Positions 50,906 to 59,794 of a stretch of DNA of 64,000 nt are shown here, piece by piece. The first letter of the stretch is position 1, and the number at the start of each line of letters is the position of its first letter. Where the stretch lies: contig NZ_WOWO01000004.1 in assembly GCF_009831455.1 (NCBI RefSeq), positions 124,001 through 188,000 on the forward strand, read 5' to 3'. This stretch comes from Salinirussus salinus. GTDB lineage: Archaea; Halobacteriota; Halobacteria; Halobacteriales; Haloarculaceae. A program made the translations under genes and the position numbers. Under the pieces are notes generated by a model. It did no database searches. It was not told the DNA's origin and worked only from the letters and a program-made list of their open reading frames with translations.

Positions 50906-52003
50906 TCAGGCGACGCGGTCGCCGGAGACGGGGTCGAACAGCCGGACGTAGTTCTCGTCGATCACCAGCCCGTACTCGCCCTCCCGGCCCTCGAAGTCGG
51001 GGTCCGTGACGACGATGACCTCGCCGAACTCGGTGTCGAAGAAGCTGTGGGTCTCGTCGCCGAGCGGTTCGTCGAGGATGTGGGTCGCGTTGATCCCCTC
51101 GTTGGGGTCGTCGCTGACCCGGATGTGCTGGGGGCGGATCCCCACCCGGATGTCGTGTTCGCCCTCGCCGTAGCCGTTGAGGTCGGCGGAACTCATCGAG
51201 AGGTCGAACTCCATATCCGAGATGGTCAGCGACGTCGAGCCGTTCTGTGCGGCCAGCCGGCCGTCGAAGAACTGCGTCGAGGGCTGCCCGATGAAGCTGC
51301 TGACGAACTCCGAGTCGGGGTCCTCGTAGACCACCTTCGGCGGGTCGACCTGCTCGAGGTTGCCGTCGTTGATGATCGCCACGCGGTCGGACATCGTCAT
51401 CGCCTCCTCCTGGTCGTGAGTGACATACAGCGTCGGACAGCCGATCTCGTCGGTGACCTGCTCGATGACCGGCCGGAGTTCGGCCTTGAGCTTGGCGTCC
51501 AGGTCCGACATCGGCTCGTCGAACAGGAACACTTCGGGGTCCCGGACCAGCGACCGCCCCAGCGCGACGCGCTGTTGCTGGCCGCCGGAGAGCTCTGCGG
51601 GGCTCTTGTCGAGCTGGTCGCTGATCTGCAACAGCTTGGCGGCCTCCTCGACGCGGGCGTACCGCTCCTCGCGGGAGAACCCGCGGATCTTCAGCCCGTA
51701 GGCCATGTTGTCCCGCACGCTCATGTGCGGGTACAGCGCGATGTCCTGGAAGAGCAGGGCGATGTCGCGCTCCTGGACCGGGAGGTTCGTGACCTCGCGG
51801 TCGCCGAAGGTGATCGTCCCGCTGGTGGGCTTGTTGAGGCCGGCGACACACCGCAGCGTCGTGGTCTTGCCACAGCCCGACGGGCCGACCAGGGTCACGA
51901 ACTCGCCGTCGTCGATCGTGAGGTCGATGCCGTCGACCGCCACGATCTCGTCGTCGCCGTCCTGGTAGATCTTCGTCAGGTCTCTGATTTTGACGTCTGA
52001 CAT
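50906..52003 (-). CDS. sugar ABC transporter ATPase (MalK/UgpC type)
   Basis: Encodes 365 residues. Walker A GPSGCGKTT (40-48), Q-loop ALLFQDIALYPHMSV, ABC signature LSGGQQQR, Walker B LFDEPMSDLD and switch VTHDQEEAM are all present. The C-terminal MalK-type TOBE/OB domain of about 120 residues includes IRVGIRPQHI. It powers the two permeases encoded just upstream. Last gene in a five-gene minus-strand cluster. Confidence 0.94.
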   Translation of the reverse strand: MSDVKIRDLTKIYQDGDDEIVAVDGIDLTIDDGEFVTLVGPSGCGKTTTLRCVAGLNKPTSGTITFGDREVTNLPVQERDIALLFQDIALYPHMSVRDNMAYGLKIRGFSREERYARVEEAAKLLQISDQLDKSPAELSGGQQQRVALGRSLVRDPEVFLFDEPMSDLDAKLKAELRPVIEQVTDEIGCPTLYVTHDQEEAMTMSDRVAIINDGNLEQVDPPKVVYEDPDSEFVSSFIGQPSTQFFDGRLAAQNGSTSLTISDMEFDLSMSSADLNGYGEGEHDIRVGIRPQHIRVSDDPNEGINATHILDEPLGDETHSFFDTEFGEVIVVTDPDFEGREGEYGLVIDENYVRLFDPVSGDRVA

Positions 52004-52052
52004 GAGTGGATTGAGTGTTGGGTTTCGGGAATCGGTGATTAATGTTCTGGTT

Positions 52053-52934
52053 TCACAGCGAGCGGATCTGGAACCCCTTCAGCAGGTAGCTCTGCATGAA
52101 GTACGCGAAGATCAGGGGTGGGAGCGTCATCGCCATCGAGACGGCCATGACGTCGACCCGCGCGATGTCGTAGCCGCGCTGGATGAGCCGGAACACGCCC
52201 GGCGCGAACGTCGACGCCTCGTTTGCCGGCAACAGGATCTGGGCGAACGTGAAGTCGTTCCAGGCCAGCGCGAAGGCAAACAGCGCGGCGGCGATGATCG
52301 CCGGCTGGGTCTGCGGGATGATGATGTCCCGGAAGCCCTGCCAGCGCGAGGCGCCCGCGACCCAGGCGCTCTCCTCCATCGCCTCCGGAATTGTCTGGAT
52401 GTACTTCCACATCAACCACACCGCGAAGGGCATCGATATCGCCGTCAGCGCGATGATCAGTCCCAGCCGGGTGTTCAGCAGCCCGAGGTTCTGCCAGATG
52501 AGGTACAGCGGCACCCCGAGGACGATCGGGCTGAACAGGTACCCCAGCAGGAGAAACCGTGCGAAGTTCTCCTTCTGGGGCATGTTGAACCGGGCCAGCC
52601 CGTAGCCCGCGATCAGCGAGATCAGCACCACGAGGATGATCGTCCCGAGCGTGACGACGACAGAGTTGATGACGTACAGCGCGACGTCGGGGTTCGTGAG
52701 CACCTCGTAGTTCTCGAGGGTGAACGTCTCCGGGGTCGGGAACCAGGAGATACCGCTGCTGCTGGCTCGCGCCCGGGTCGTCAGCGACGCCTGGAGCATC
52801 CAGTAGATCGGGAAGACCCCGACGACGACGAAGACGGCTGCGCTGATCTGCTTGAGACGGGAGAACAGCTTCTCCTCGGCCCGGTAGCCGAGCCCGAAGA
52901 TGCCGTCCGTGTCGGATGGTGTGTCGGTGCTCAT
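52053..52934 (-). CDS. sugar ABC transporter permease (MalG type)
   Basis: Encodes 293 residues with six membrane helices. The inner-membrane EAA loop that contacts the ATPase is EAMEESAWVAGASRWQGFRDI. The start overlaps the stop of the partner permease by 4 bases. Together they form the channel of a CUT1-type importer. Confidence 0.93.
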   Translation of the reverse strand: MSTDTPSDTDGIFGLGYRAEEKLFSRLKQISAAVFVVVGVFPIYWMLQASLTTRARASSSGISWFPTPETFTLENYEVLTNPDVALYVINSVVVTLGTIILVVLISLIAGYGLARFNMPQKENFARFLLLGYLFSPIVLGVPLYLIWQNLGLLNTRLGLIIALTAISMPFAVWLMWKYIQTIPEAMEESAWVAGASRWQGFRDIIIPQTQPAIIAAALFAFALAWNDFTFAQILLPANEASTFAPGVFRLIQRGYDIARVDVMAVSMAMTLPPLIFAYFMQSYLLKGFQIRSL

Positions 52935-53890
52935 GTCGACGTCTCCACCTCCTCACTCGGGTTGAACAGGATGAAGTACGCGACGGCGCCGATGCCCAGG
53001 AACAGGAACATGACGACCGCGAGCGCGTTCGCGAGCCCGTAGTTCCCGCCGGTGAAGGCCGTCTCGTAGGCCAGGATGGGCAGGGTCGTCGTCGCGCTGC
53101 CCGGGCCGCCCTGCGTGAGCACCCAGATGATGTCGAACTTGTTGAACATGAAGATCGAGCGCAGGAGGACCGCGACGAGGATGACCCCCTGGATCCGCGG
53201 GAGCGTGATGTCCCGGAACATCTGCAGCCGGTTGGCCCCGCAGATCTGTGCGGCTTCATAGAACCGGTCGGGAATGGCCCGCAGCTGGGCGAGCGCGAAG
53301 ATGGTGATGAAGACACCGAACTTCCAGGTCCCGACGAGGATCAAAAGCGGCATCGCCCACGTCTGGCTGAAGGTCATCGGCGCCGTGTTCCCGGCCCACA
53401 GGCCGAAGTCACTTCCCAGCGACTGGAGCACACCGAGCCCGATGTTCGGGGTGAACATGTAGCCGGCGACGAACGCCAGAATGATCGTCGGGATGAGGTA
53501 GGCGGTGAAGACGACCGCGGTCAGGAATTTCTGCCCACGTGCGATCTTGTTCAGCGCGAGCGCGAGCCACAGCCCGACGCCGAGCTGGATCAGCGTGCTC
53601 CCCACCATGTAGATGATCCCGCGCCACAGCGAGCCCCAGAACGTCTCGAGTTCGAACACTTCGTAGTAGTTCTGGAGTCCGGCCCACTCCCACTGCGGGT
53701 TCAGCAGGAACACCTCGTGGAAGGAAGCGTTCACCGCGTACGCGACCGGGCCGATCGCGATAATGAAATACAGGATCAGGACAGGAAGGACCGACGCGTA
53801 CCCGATGAGCGTCTCCTTGCTGACCGGTAACCGGTGCCACGGAATGGTCGGTTCGTCAGTCTGCGTTGGTTCGAGTGTTTCACCAGCCAC
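52931..53890 (-). CDS. sugar ABC transporter permease (MalF type)
   Basis: Encodes 319 residues from a GTG. Six membrane helices; the EAA loop reads DRFYEAAQICGANRLQMFRDI. A TATA-like stretch (GTTTAATATATC on this strand, about 53921-53932) lies some 30-40 bases upstream, so the permeases and ATPase may be transcribed separately from the binding-protein genes. The operator palindrome found at those genes is absent here. The N terminus before the first helix is short, unlike the enterobacterial MalF. Confidence 0.92.
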   Translation of the reverse strand: MAGETLEPTQTDEPTIPWHRLPVSKETLIGYASVLPVLILYFIIAIGPVAYAVNASFHEVFLLNPQWEWAGLQNYYEVFELETFWGSLWRGIIYMVGSTLIQLGVGLWLALALNKIARGQKFLTAVVFTAYLIPTIILAFVAGYMFTPNIGLGVLQSLGSDFGLWAGNTAPMTFSQTWAMPLLILVGTWKFGVFITIFALAQLRAIPDRFYEAAQICGANRLQMFRDITLPRIQGVILVAVLLRSIFMFNKFDIIWVLTQGGPGSATTTLPILAYETAFTGGNYGLANALAVVMFLFLGIGAVAYFILFNPSEEVETST

Positions 53891-54102
53891 GTATTGCCAC
53901 CTACCAGTGCCTCACCGTGAAGATATATTAAACTCACGACTGTCGGACCGACGAGTGTCAACGAGCCACAAGACAGCCGCGCCGTCCCCGGATTCGCCTG
54001 TCTGTCGTCAGCCACGAGGTGCGCAGTGCGCGCCCGTTGTGTGGCGCCAGCGCCGCCGCTCCTCCCGGGAGAAAAACAGAAAGTGCCGTGCGCGATCGGG
54101 GT

Positions 54103-55557
54103 TCAGCGGAAGCGGTTGCGGCCCTCTTCGAGCCGGGTCATGAGGCGGTCACGACCCCACTCGTAGGCCTCCTGCACCGAGTCCGAGCCGGTGACGACGC
54201 GGTTGACCATCTCGCCGTGGAACCACTGACGCTGCACGTACAGGAACACCGGGTCGTTGACGTTCGACTCGGGCACCTGGCCGTAGTGCTCCCCGAAGTG
54301 GACGTTCTGGATTTTCACCAATTCGTCGAGGAGCTGCTGGTTCTCGCCTTGGTCCCAGAAGCCAAAGCCCTGGAAGGTGTCGCTTTCGAGGATGTCGGCG
54401 TAGATGGGGAGGAACCGGGTGGGCTCCTGCTGGTACATGTTCGCCGACCGTTCGAGGCTGCTGCCGTAGCAGTACTCCATCCACTGGCGGGCGCCGGGGG
54501 TGTTGTCCCCGCCCGCGAAGATGTGGTGGCCGTCCGGCGTCGGCTCGTACAGCCAGGAATCGCCCTTGCTGACCCCGCCCTCTTCCCAGTAGGGGTTGAA
54601 CGCGGTCTTGGTGTTGTAGGCGATCTCCGGGATGTCGGAGGCGGCGGCGATGCCTGCGGGCCAGTGGTTGAGGTGGTACTGCTGGGCGAACTGCCCGCCG
54701 AGCCAGTTCGAGATCGACGACGACCAGCCCAGCGATGTCGGGTCCGGCGAGTACTGGGAGATGTCCTTGAAGAACTGCAGCAGCGTCGTGACCTCTTCCT
54801 CCGGGAAGTAGGCCTCGACTTCGTTGCGGGCGTCGGGGTCCTTCCAGCGCACGCCGACCCCAGGGACGCCCATCTGGGACAGGTAGACCTGGAACTCGTC
54901 CTGGCTTTTGCCGACCTTCTTGCCGGCCAGCCCGTACCCCCGGATGTCCAGGTCGGACTCGTCGATCACCCGCGCGTTCTCCAGCAGTTGCGCGAACGAG
55001 GTGGGTACGTCAAGCCCGAGTTCCTCGTAGACGTCCTCCCGGTAGTGGAAGTTCGACACGTAGTAGCCGTGGGGCACCTGCCAGATGTCGTCGTCCACCG
55101 TCAGCGGGGTCGAGAGGAGTTCACCGTTGGTCGATTCGGCAGCCTCGACGACCCCGTTGGTCGTCGCGAGCCCGTCGGTCGACCAGACGTCGGCCACCTG
55201 GTCGAACGTCGACGTGTTGATGTCCGGGGGGTTGCCGGACTGGATCAGTGTCGCCAGCCGGTTTTCCTGTTGCCCGGACATCCCCGAGTACTCGATGTTC
55301 ACGCCGATGTCCGTCTCGTCGGTGAACGAGGAAGACAGGCTGTCCCACTTGGCCTGCCACGGTTCGTTGTTGTAGTCCGTCAGCATGAACACGTCAGGCA
55401 ACTGCGTCGGGTCGCCCCCGCCGCCGTTGCCGCCGTTACCGTTGCCGCCCCCGTTGCCACCGCCACCGAGACAGCCGGCCATCATCGCCGCTACTCCCGC
55501 GCCCGTCCCTTGCAGCACCCGCCGTCGGCTGGTATCGCTGAGCTGTTTCCTGGTCAT
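54103..55557 (-). CDS. sugar-binding lipoprotein, copy 1
   Basis: Encodes 484 residues from ATG 55557. The twin-arginine lipoprotein signal (TSRRRVLQGTGAG...MAGC) is followed by a Gly/Asn linker (GGGNGGGNGNGG). The mature part is a family 1 extracellular binding protein: SSFTDETDIGVNIEYSG, FDQVADVWSTDGL, and TRFLPIYADILE near the end. It shares most of its length with the neighbour at 55733, including long identical runs such as the region around QQENRLATLIQ. A GTG three codons upstream is an alternative start. It captures the sugar outside the cell and delivers it to the permeases. Confidence 0.93.
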   Translation of the reverse strand: MTRKQLSDTSRRRVLQGTGAGVAAMMAGCLGGGGNGGGNGNGGNGGGGDPTQLPDVFMLTDYNNEPWQAKWDSLSSSFTDETDIGVNIEYSGMSGQQENRLATLIQSGNPPDINTSTFDQVADVWSTDGLATTNGVVEAAESTNGELLSTPLTVDDDIWQVPHGYYVSNFHYREDVYEELGLDVPTSFAQLLENARVIDESDLDIRGYGLAGKKVGKSQDEFQVYLSQMGVPGVGVRWKDPDARNEVEAYFPEEEVTTLLQFFKDISQYSPDPTSLGWSSSISNWLGGQFAQQYHLNHWPAGIAAASDIPEIAYNTKTAFNPYWEEGGVSKGDSWLYEPTPDGHHIFAGGDNTPGARQWMEYCYGSSLERSANMYQQEPTRFLPIYADILESDTFQGFGFWDQGENQQLLDELVKIQNVHFGEHYGQVPESNVNDPVFLYVQRQWFHGEMVNRVVTGSDSVQEAYEWGRDRLMTRLEEGRNRFR

Positions 55558-55563
55558 ATCGGT

Positions 55564-55582
55564 CACGTCACTGTGTGACGTG
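55564..55582. promoter_or_regulatory. candidate operator, binding-protein copy 1
   Basis: CACGTCACTGTGTGACGTG is a perfect 8-bp inverted repeat with a 3-base spacer. It covers the predicted transcription start, about 7 bases ahead of the ATG, so a bound repressor would block initiation. Confidence 0.65.
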
Positions 55583-55600
55583 TTGCCAGTGAGTGGGGTC

Positions 55601-55610
55601 GTTAATAAAT
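55601..55610 (-). promoter_or_regulatory. TATA box, binding-protein copy 1
   Basis: On the minus strand ATTTATTAAC, preceded by GAAG. It is followed about 27 bases downstream by the operator palindrome. Confidence 0.65.
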
Positions 55611-55732
55611 CTTCGTCCGATTTGTGCTGATTTTACATGATTGGGTGTGCGGCCGGTCATCCCAGGGACAGACGAGTGCGCCAGCGGCGGCTGTTCGGGG
55701 ACGAAACGCGAGGAAGATACCGCGAACTGGGG

Positions 55733-57178
55733 TTAGCGGAAGCGGTTGCGACCCTCTTCGAGCCGGGTCTCGAGGCGGTCGCGACCCCACTCGTAGGCCT
55801 CCTGCACCGAGTCCGTACCCGTGATGACGCGGTTGATCAGCTCGCCGTAGAACCACTGCCGGGTGACGTACAGCGCCACCGGGTCGTTGAGGTCCGACTC
55901 GGGCACCTGGCCGTAGTGGTCACCGATGATGGTCTCCTGGGTGTACTGCAGCTGCTCCAGGAGCTTCTGGTTCTCGCCCTGCTGCCAGAAGTCGTAGCCG
56001 GTGAAGGTATCGCTGGTGAGGATGTCCTCGTAGATGGGGAGGAACCGGGTGGGCTCGGCCTGGTAGATGCCCGCGGTCCGTTCGAGGCTGTCGCCGTAGA
56101 CGTACTCGAGCCACTCCCGTGCGCCGGGGGTGTTGTCCCCGCCCGCGAAGATGTGGTGGCCGTCGACCGTCGGGTCGAACAGCCAGGAGTCGCCCTGGCT
56201 GGCGCCACCCTCTTCCCAGTAGGGCAGGGGCGCGATACCGGTGTTGTAGGCGACCTCCGGGATGTCGGAGGCGGCGGCGATGCCCGCCGGCCACGTGTTC
56301 AGGTGGTACTGCTGGGCGAACTGCCCGCCGAGGTAGTTCGAGATCGACGACGACCAGCCCAGCGACGTCGGGTCCGGTGAGTACTCCGAGAGCTGGTTGA
56401 AGAACTCAAGCAGCGTGGTGATCTCCTCCTCGGGCCACCAGACCTCGAGTTCGTTGCGTGCGTCGGGGTCTTTCCACCGCAGGCCGATGGTGGAGACACC
56501 CATCTGACCCAGGTAGGACTGGAACTCGTCCTGGCTCTTGCCGGTCTTCTGGCCCGCCAGCCCGTACCCCCGGATCTCGATGTTCGAGTTGTCGATCGCC
56601 CGCGCGTTGTCGATGAGTCCCTGGAAGGACGTCGGAACGCTCAGGCCGAGTTCCTCGTAGACGTCCTCCCGGTAGTTGAACGTCGAGGTGTAGTAGCCGT
56701 GGGGCACCTGCCAGATGTCGTCGTCGACAGTGAGCGGGCTGGCGATCAGCTCGCCGTTGACCGACTCGGCGGCCTCCACCACCTCGTTGGTGGTGGTGAG
56801 CCCGTCGGTCGACCAGACGTCGGCCACCTGGTCGAACGTCGACGTGTTAATGTCCGGGGGGTTGCCGGACTGGATCAGCGTCGCCAGCCGGTTTTCCTGT
56901 TGCCCGGACATCCCCGAGTACTCGATGTTCATCCCGATGTCCGTCTCCTCCGTGAACGAGCCGGACAGGTCCTCCCACTGGGACTGCCACGGCTCGTTGT
57001 TGTAGTCCGTCAGCATGAAGACATCGGGCATGTCTGCGGGGTCGCCCCCGCCGCCGTTACCGTTGCCGCCCCCGTTGCCACCGCCGCCGAGACAGCCGGC
57101 CATCATCGCTGCCAGTCCTGCACCTGTTCCCTGCAACACCCGCCGCCGACTCGTACCGCTGAGCTGTTTCCTGGTCAT
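55733..57178 (-). CDS. sugar-binding lipoprotein, copy 2
   Basis: Encodes 481 residues with the same layout as copy 1: Tat lipoprotein signal, Gly/Asn linker and family 1 binding domain. Differences cluster in the middle and C-terminal lobes (for example YTSTFNY against YVSNFHY, and GLRWKDPDARNELEVWW against GVRWKDPDARNEVEAYF), which may alter the ligand. The 3' ends of both genes are also alike. A tandem duplication explains the pair. Copy 2 stands first in transcription order, with its own promoter and operator half-matching copy 1. Confidence 0.93.
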   Translation of the reverse strand: MTRKQLSGTSRRRVLQGTGAGLAAMMAGCLGGGGNGGGNGNGGGGDPADMPDVFMLTDYNNEPWQSQWEDLSGSFTEETDIGMNIEYSGMSGQQENRLATLIQSGNPPDINTSTFDQVADVWSTDGLTTTNEVVEAAESVNGELIASPLTVDDDIWQVPHGYYTSTFNYREDVYEELGLSVPTSFQGLIDNARAIDNSNIEIRGYGLAGQKTGKSQDEFQSYLGQMGVSTIGLRWKDPDARNELEVWWPEEEITTLLEFFNQLSEYSPDPTSLGWSSSISNYLGGQFAQQYHLNTWPAGIAAASDIPEVAYNTGIAPLPYWEEGGASQGDSWLFDPTVDGHHIFAGGDNTPGAREWLEYVYGDSLERTAGIYQAEPTRFLPIYEDILTSDTFTGYDFWQQGENQKLLEQLQYTQETIIGDHYGQVPESDLNDPVALYVTRQWFYGELINRVITGTDSVQEAYEWGRDRLETRLEEGRNRFR

Positions 57179-57181
57179 GGT

Positions 57182-57194
57182 GTCACTGTGTGAC
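57182..57194. promoter_or_regulatory. candidate operator, binding-protein copy 2
   Basis: GTCACTGTGTGAC, a 13-base palindrome, lies 3 bases ahead of the ATG. It is identical to the core of the copy 1 operator and is followed by the same GTG half-extension on one side. Confidence 0.65.
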
Positions 57195-57216
57195 GTGTAA
57201 CGGCAATCGGGGAACG

Positions 57217-57226
57217 TAGATAAATC
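57217..57226 (-). promoter_or_regulatory. TATA box, binding-protein copy 2
   Basis: On the minus strand GATTTATCTA preceded by GAA, with the same spacing to the palindrome as in copy 1. Confidence 0.65.
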
Positions 57227-57234
57227 TTCATTCT

Positions 57235-57697
57235 CACCACGACGCGTTCATGTCGTATATAATGTATAAACTAAGGAATCGTGTTCTAGTTTTCCACACA
57301 CTACGGCGCCATAGCGGTAGGCATTGTGTGCCGTGTTTTGTGGGAACACCAAACAAATATAAGAAGTATGTTATTATTGGGGGAAGCGGACCTGAGAAAA
57401 AACGTTGCTGTAGTTGTTGTCGTGTCACCCCACCGCCTGGCGAGCGGCCGGTGTGGCCTCGCCCGCCACGGTAGGCCGGCAGGAGCGGCCGGGCGCTGTG
57501 TCGTCACCGCGCGCTCGTGTCGCGGGACTCCGTCCTCGTTGCGGTACCCCTTCGTTTCCCCACCACTCCGGTCGCTGCCTGTCGGTTTCGGACCGCGATA
57601 ATCACGTTCACTCCGGTCAGGGTCCGGCGACCGGCGGCGGCCGCCACCCAGCGTGCGAAAGTTCTTGAACGGAGGGGGTCTAAGGATTCCCCAGTCA
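57235..57697. other. intergenic region with AT-rich island upstream of mcm
   Basis: No coding sequence is supported. Bases 57241-57420 are about 42 percent GC, far below the surroundings. They hold several TATA-like tracts (TATATAATGTATAAA near 57256; ATATAAG near 57357) and short inverted elements (TTTTCCACAC at 57290-57299 and TGTGGGAACAC at 57339-57349). From 57430 to mcm the DNA is GC-rich again; TCTAAGG about 28 bases ahead of the mcm ATG is its likely TATA box. Confidence 0.65.
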
Positions 57698-59794
57698 ATG
57701 GCCCGAGCGGAGGACACGGAACTCATCGACGTCTTCGAGGAGTTCTACCGGAGCTACTACCGCAACGAGATCGGGGAGCTCGCCCAGAAGTACCCCACCG
57801 AACAGAAGTCGCTGTACATCGACTGGGGTGACCTGTACCGGTTCGACCCCGACCTGGCCGACGACTTCCGCACCAAGCCCGACCAGCTGCGGGAGTACGC
57901 CGAGGAGGCGCTTCGCCTCTATGACCTCCCCGTCGACGTCTCGCTCGGGCAGGCACACGTCCGCGTGCGCGGACTCCCCGAGTCGACGGAGATCCGCGAC
58001 ATCAGGGCCGACAACCGTGGAGCCCTGCTCTCGGTCCAGGGGATCGTCCGCAAGGTGACGGAGGTCCGCCCGAAGGTGACAAACGCCGCCTTCGAGTGCC
58101 AGCGGTGTGGCACCCTCACCCGCATCCCCCAGTCGGACGGCGACTTCCAGGAGCCCCACGAGTGCCAGGGCTGTGAGCGGCAGGGGCCCTTCCGGGTGAA
58201 CTTCGACCAGTCCGAGTTCGTCGACGCACAGAAGCTGCGGGTCCAGGAGTCCCCCGAGGGGCTGCGCGGCGGGGAGACCCCCCAGGCGATCGACGTCAAC
58301 ATCGAGGACGACATCACCGGCGAGGTCACGGCCGGCGACCACGTCACCGTCACCGGCATCCTCAAACTCGACCAGCAGGGCTCGGACCGCGAGAAGTCGC
58401 CGATGTTCGACACCTACATGACCGGCCTGTCGGTGGAGATCGAGGACGAGCAGTTCGAGGAGATGGACATCTCCGAGAGCGACAAGACCGAGATCGTCGA
58501 ACTCTCGAACGACCCCGAGGTCTACGAGAAGATGGTCGGCGCCATCGCCCCCTCGATCTACGGCTACGAAATGGAGAAGCTCGCGATGGCGCTGCAACTG
58601 TTCTCGGGGGTCACCAAACACCTCCCCGACGGCTCCCGGCTCCGCGGAGACCTGCACATGCTCCTGATCGGGGACCCCGGAACTGGCAAATCGATGCTAC
58701 TCCAATATATTCGACAAATAGCCCCGAGATCAGTGTACACATCGGGGAAAGGATCCTCTGCTGCGGGGCTCACTGCGGCGGCCGTGCGCGACGACTTCGG
58801 CGACGGCCAGCAGTGGACTTTAGAGGCCGGCGCGCTGGTTTTGGCCGACCAGGGGATCGCGGCCGTCGACGAACTTGACAAGATGGCCCCGGACGACCGC
58901 AGCGCCATGCACGAAGCGCTCGAACAACAATCAATTTCCGTAAGTAAGGCAGGGATTAACGCAACGCTGAAAAGTCGGTGCTCCCTGCTGGGCGCCGCGA
59001 ACCCCAAGTACGGCCGGTTCGACCAGTACGAGCCCATCGGCGAGCAGATCGACCTCGAGCCCGCGCTCATCTCCCGCTTCGACCTGATCTTCACAGTCAC
59101 CGACCAGCCGGACCAGGAGGAAGACGCGCGCCTCGCCGAGCACATCCTCCAGACGAACTACGCGGGCGAGCTCAACACCCACCGGACGGAGACGACGGCC
59201 TCGAACTACACCGAGGAGGAGGTCGAGACGGTGACCGAGGAGGTGGCGCCGACCATCGAGCCCGACCTGCTGCGCAAGTACGTCGCCTACGCCAAGCGCA
59301 ACTGCTTCCCGACGATGACCGAGGAGGCCAAAGCCGAGATCCAGGACTTCTACGTCGACCTGCGAGCGGAGGGAACCGGCGACGACGCCCCCGTCCCGGT
59401 CACGGCCCGGAAGCTGGAAGCGCTGGTGCGGCTGGCGGAGGCCAGCGCCCGCGTTCGCCTCTCCGATACCGTCGAGAAGGAGGACGCCGAGCGGGCGACC
59501 GACATCGCCCGGTCGTCGATGGAGGACATCGGAATGGACCCCGAAACCGGGGAGTTCGACGCCGACGTCGTCGAGACCGGCACCTCGAAGAGCCAGCGCG
59601 ACCGCGTGAAGAACATCCTCGACCTGGTCGGGGAGATCGAGGAGGAGTACGACGAGGGCGCGCCGGTCGACGTCGTCGTCGAGCGCGCCGAGGAACAGGG
59701 GATAGAGCCCTCGAAGGCCGAACACGAGATCGAGCAACTCAAACAGAAAGGCGAGGTGTACACCCCGACGAAGGGACACCTCCGGACCACCTGA
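57698..59794 (+). CDS. mcm: replicative helicase MCM
   Basis: Encodes 698 residues from ATG 57698. The N-terminal domain holds a zinc site (Cys134, Cys137, Cys156, Cys159). The AAA+ core has Walker A GDPGTGKS (325-332), Walker B AAVDELDKM and the arginine-finger SRFD. A winged-helix end follows after about residue 620. No intein is present, although the Walker A and sensor regions are encoded by AT-rich, unusual codons (see findings). It forms the hexameric helicase at the fork. The next gene overlaps its stop codon. Confidence 0.97.
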   Translation: MARAEDTELIDVFEEFYRSYYRNEIGELAQKYPTEQKSLYIDWGDLYRFDPDLADDFRTKPDQLREYAEEALRLYDLPVDVSLGQAHVRVRGLPESTEIRDIRADNRGALLSVQGIVRKVTEVRPKVTNAAFECQRCGTLTRIPQSDGDFQEPHECQGCERQGPFRVNFDQSEFVDAQKLRVQESPEGLRGGETPQAIDVNIEDDITGEVTAGDHVTVTGILKLDQQGSDREKSPMFDTYMTGLSVEIEDEQFEEMDISESDKTEIVELSNDPEVYEKMVGAIAPSIYGYEMEKLAMALQLFSGVTKHLPDGSRLRGDLHMLLIGDPGTGKSMLLQYIRQIAPRSVYTSGKGSSAAGLTAAAVRDDFGDGQQWTLEAGALVLADQGIAAVDELDKMAPDDRSAMHEALEQQSISVSKAGINATLKSRCSLLGAANPKYGRFDQYEPIGEQIDLEPALISRFDLIFTVTDQPDQEEDARLAEHILQTNYAGELNTHRTETTASNYTEEEVETVTEEVAPTIEPDLLRKYVAYAKRNCFPTMTEEAKAEIQDFYVDLRAEGTGDDAPVPVTARKLEALVRLAEASARVRLSDTVEKEDAERATDIARSSMEDIGMDPETGEFDADVVETGTSKSQRDRVKNILDLVGEIEEEYDEGAPVDVVVERAEEQGIEPSKAEHEIEQLKQKGEVYTPTKGHLRTT

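Noticed and set aside
57235-57420. Insertion sequence remnant
   Set aside because: No transposase fragment, no terminal repeats and no target duplication can be seen; only low GC.
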